42,500 nt of DNA from Stramonita haemastoma (lineage: Eukaryota > Mollusca > Gastropoda > Neogastropoda > Muricidae): assembly GCA_030674155.1 (NCBI GenBank), contig CM060326.1:36166443-36208942 (forward strand). Reading direction: 5' to 3'. The position numbers and the translations under genes were made by a program. Below the pieces are notes generated by a model that saw only the letters and a program-made list of their open reading frames with translations, did not search any database and was not told where the DNA came from. Shown here in pieces: positions 42,159 through 42,500 of this stretch; the first letter of the stretch is position 1; each line of letters opens with the position of its first letter.

Positions 42159-42279
42159 CGCTGTCCAATTTTCAATCTGTTTTTTTTTGGTATTGTATAG
42201 CCATTTCTATTGCAAATCAATGCCACGTATATAACAAAAAATTGACCTCTGGTTCAATGCGTCTCATTATGTGAGGGAG

Positions 42280-42458
42280 CGTCACATTTGCCATCCATTT
42301 TTTTCCGGTATACAAGGGTCTACTCTTCCGAAAGGCGGATCGGACTTTAACCTGTACGCGTACGGTACGCATGCGTTTTCACACAGGACCGCGGTTTATA
42401 ATCTCATCAGAAGGAATTCGGGGGAATGGTATAAGTACTGATGTTAACTCCAAGGGGG
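42280..42458 (-). mobile_element. SINE family A, body and core
   Basis: The minus strand runs from ggagttaacatcagtactta through core ccttctgatgagattataaa to the body ccgcctttcggaagagtaga. The head side is replaced by a G run at 42456-42469 near the window end. Confidence 0.75.
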
Positions 42459-42500
42459 GGGGGGGGGGAGGGGAGTGTTCTCTTTTAAAATAATTATTGT

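Noticed and set aside
36840..42270. Upstream CARP exons (signal peptide, QSPxxI segment)
   Set aside because: I looked on the minus strand for the W-x-L-C and QSPVNI-like segments and found none; they are probably beyond the window.

Overview
This is eukaryotic nuclear DNA from an animal, most likely a lophotrochozoan and probably a gastropod mollusc. The reasons are an intron-containing gene with canonical GT/AG splice sites, very dense dinucleotide repeats, several tRNA- and 5S-headed SINE families, and RTE- and L2/CR1-type LINE remnants. The taxon is inferred from repeat style and is not proven. Almost every long open frame is translated low-complexity repeat or a LINE.

The one host gene I can support is on the minus strand between 36227 and 24437. 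Five consecutive exons (36027-36227, 33034-33129, 30802-30868, 26444-26598, 24437-24556) join in frame into 213 codons of an alpha-carbonic anhydrase fold that best matches carbonic anhydrase-related protein 10/11 (CARP X/XI). The 5' and 3' coding ends were not found. All three positions of the catalytic zinc histidines are substituted (Lys, Arg, Gln), so the product should be a non-catalytic, probably secreted or cell-surface protein. Its introns hold most of the notable structure. A 33-bp minisatellite starts exactly at one 5' splice site and repeats that splice site in most units. The 67-bp exon lies between a GT repeat and an ATC-type repeat. A LINE is nested inside an antisense LINE remnant, with a clear target-site duplication.

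Layout: 1-3240, SINE and RTE fragments and CA-rich DNA. 3240-9330, SINE pieces, GA/CA/GT/GAA microsatellites, a 44-bp tandem repeat, an unclassified block (6640-7500) and an RTE remnant (8780-9330). 9488-10392, an 18-copy 50-bp minisatellite. 10550-13590, 5S-like SINEs and a tRNA SINE. 13590-18660, mostly unique DNA with a decayed L2/CR1 reverse transcriptase (15300-16420). 18670-24430, SINEs, a 21-bp repeat, a 464-bp MITE with TAA target duplication (21699-22162), and long CA/TA tracts. 24437-36227, the CARP gene. 36230-42500, SINE fragments, pyrimidine-rich DNA and more microsatellites, presumably the upstream intron or 5' flank of the CARP gene.

The dispersed repeats behave as modules. One SINE body (family A) appears with at least three different 3' ends, and its usual 3' end also occurs without the SINE head at 35095-35165, a candidate tail of the LINE that mobilises it. 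Family letters (A, B, C, D, E, F) are my own labels for this window.
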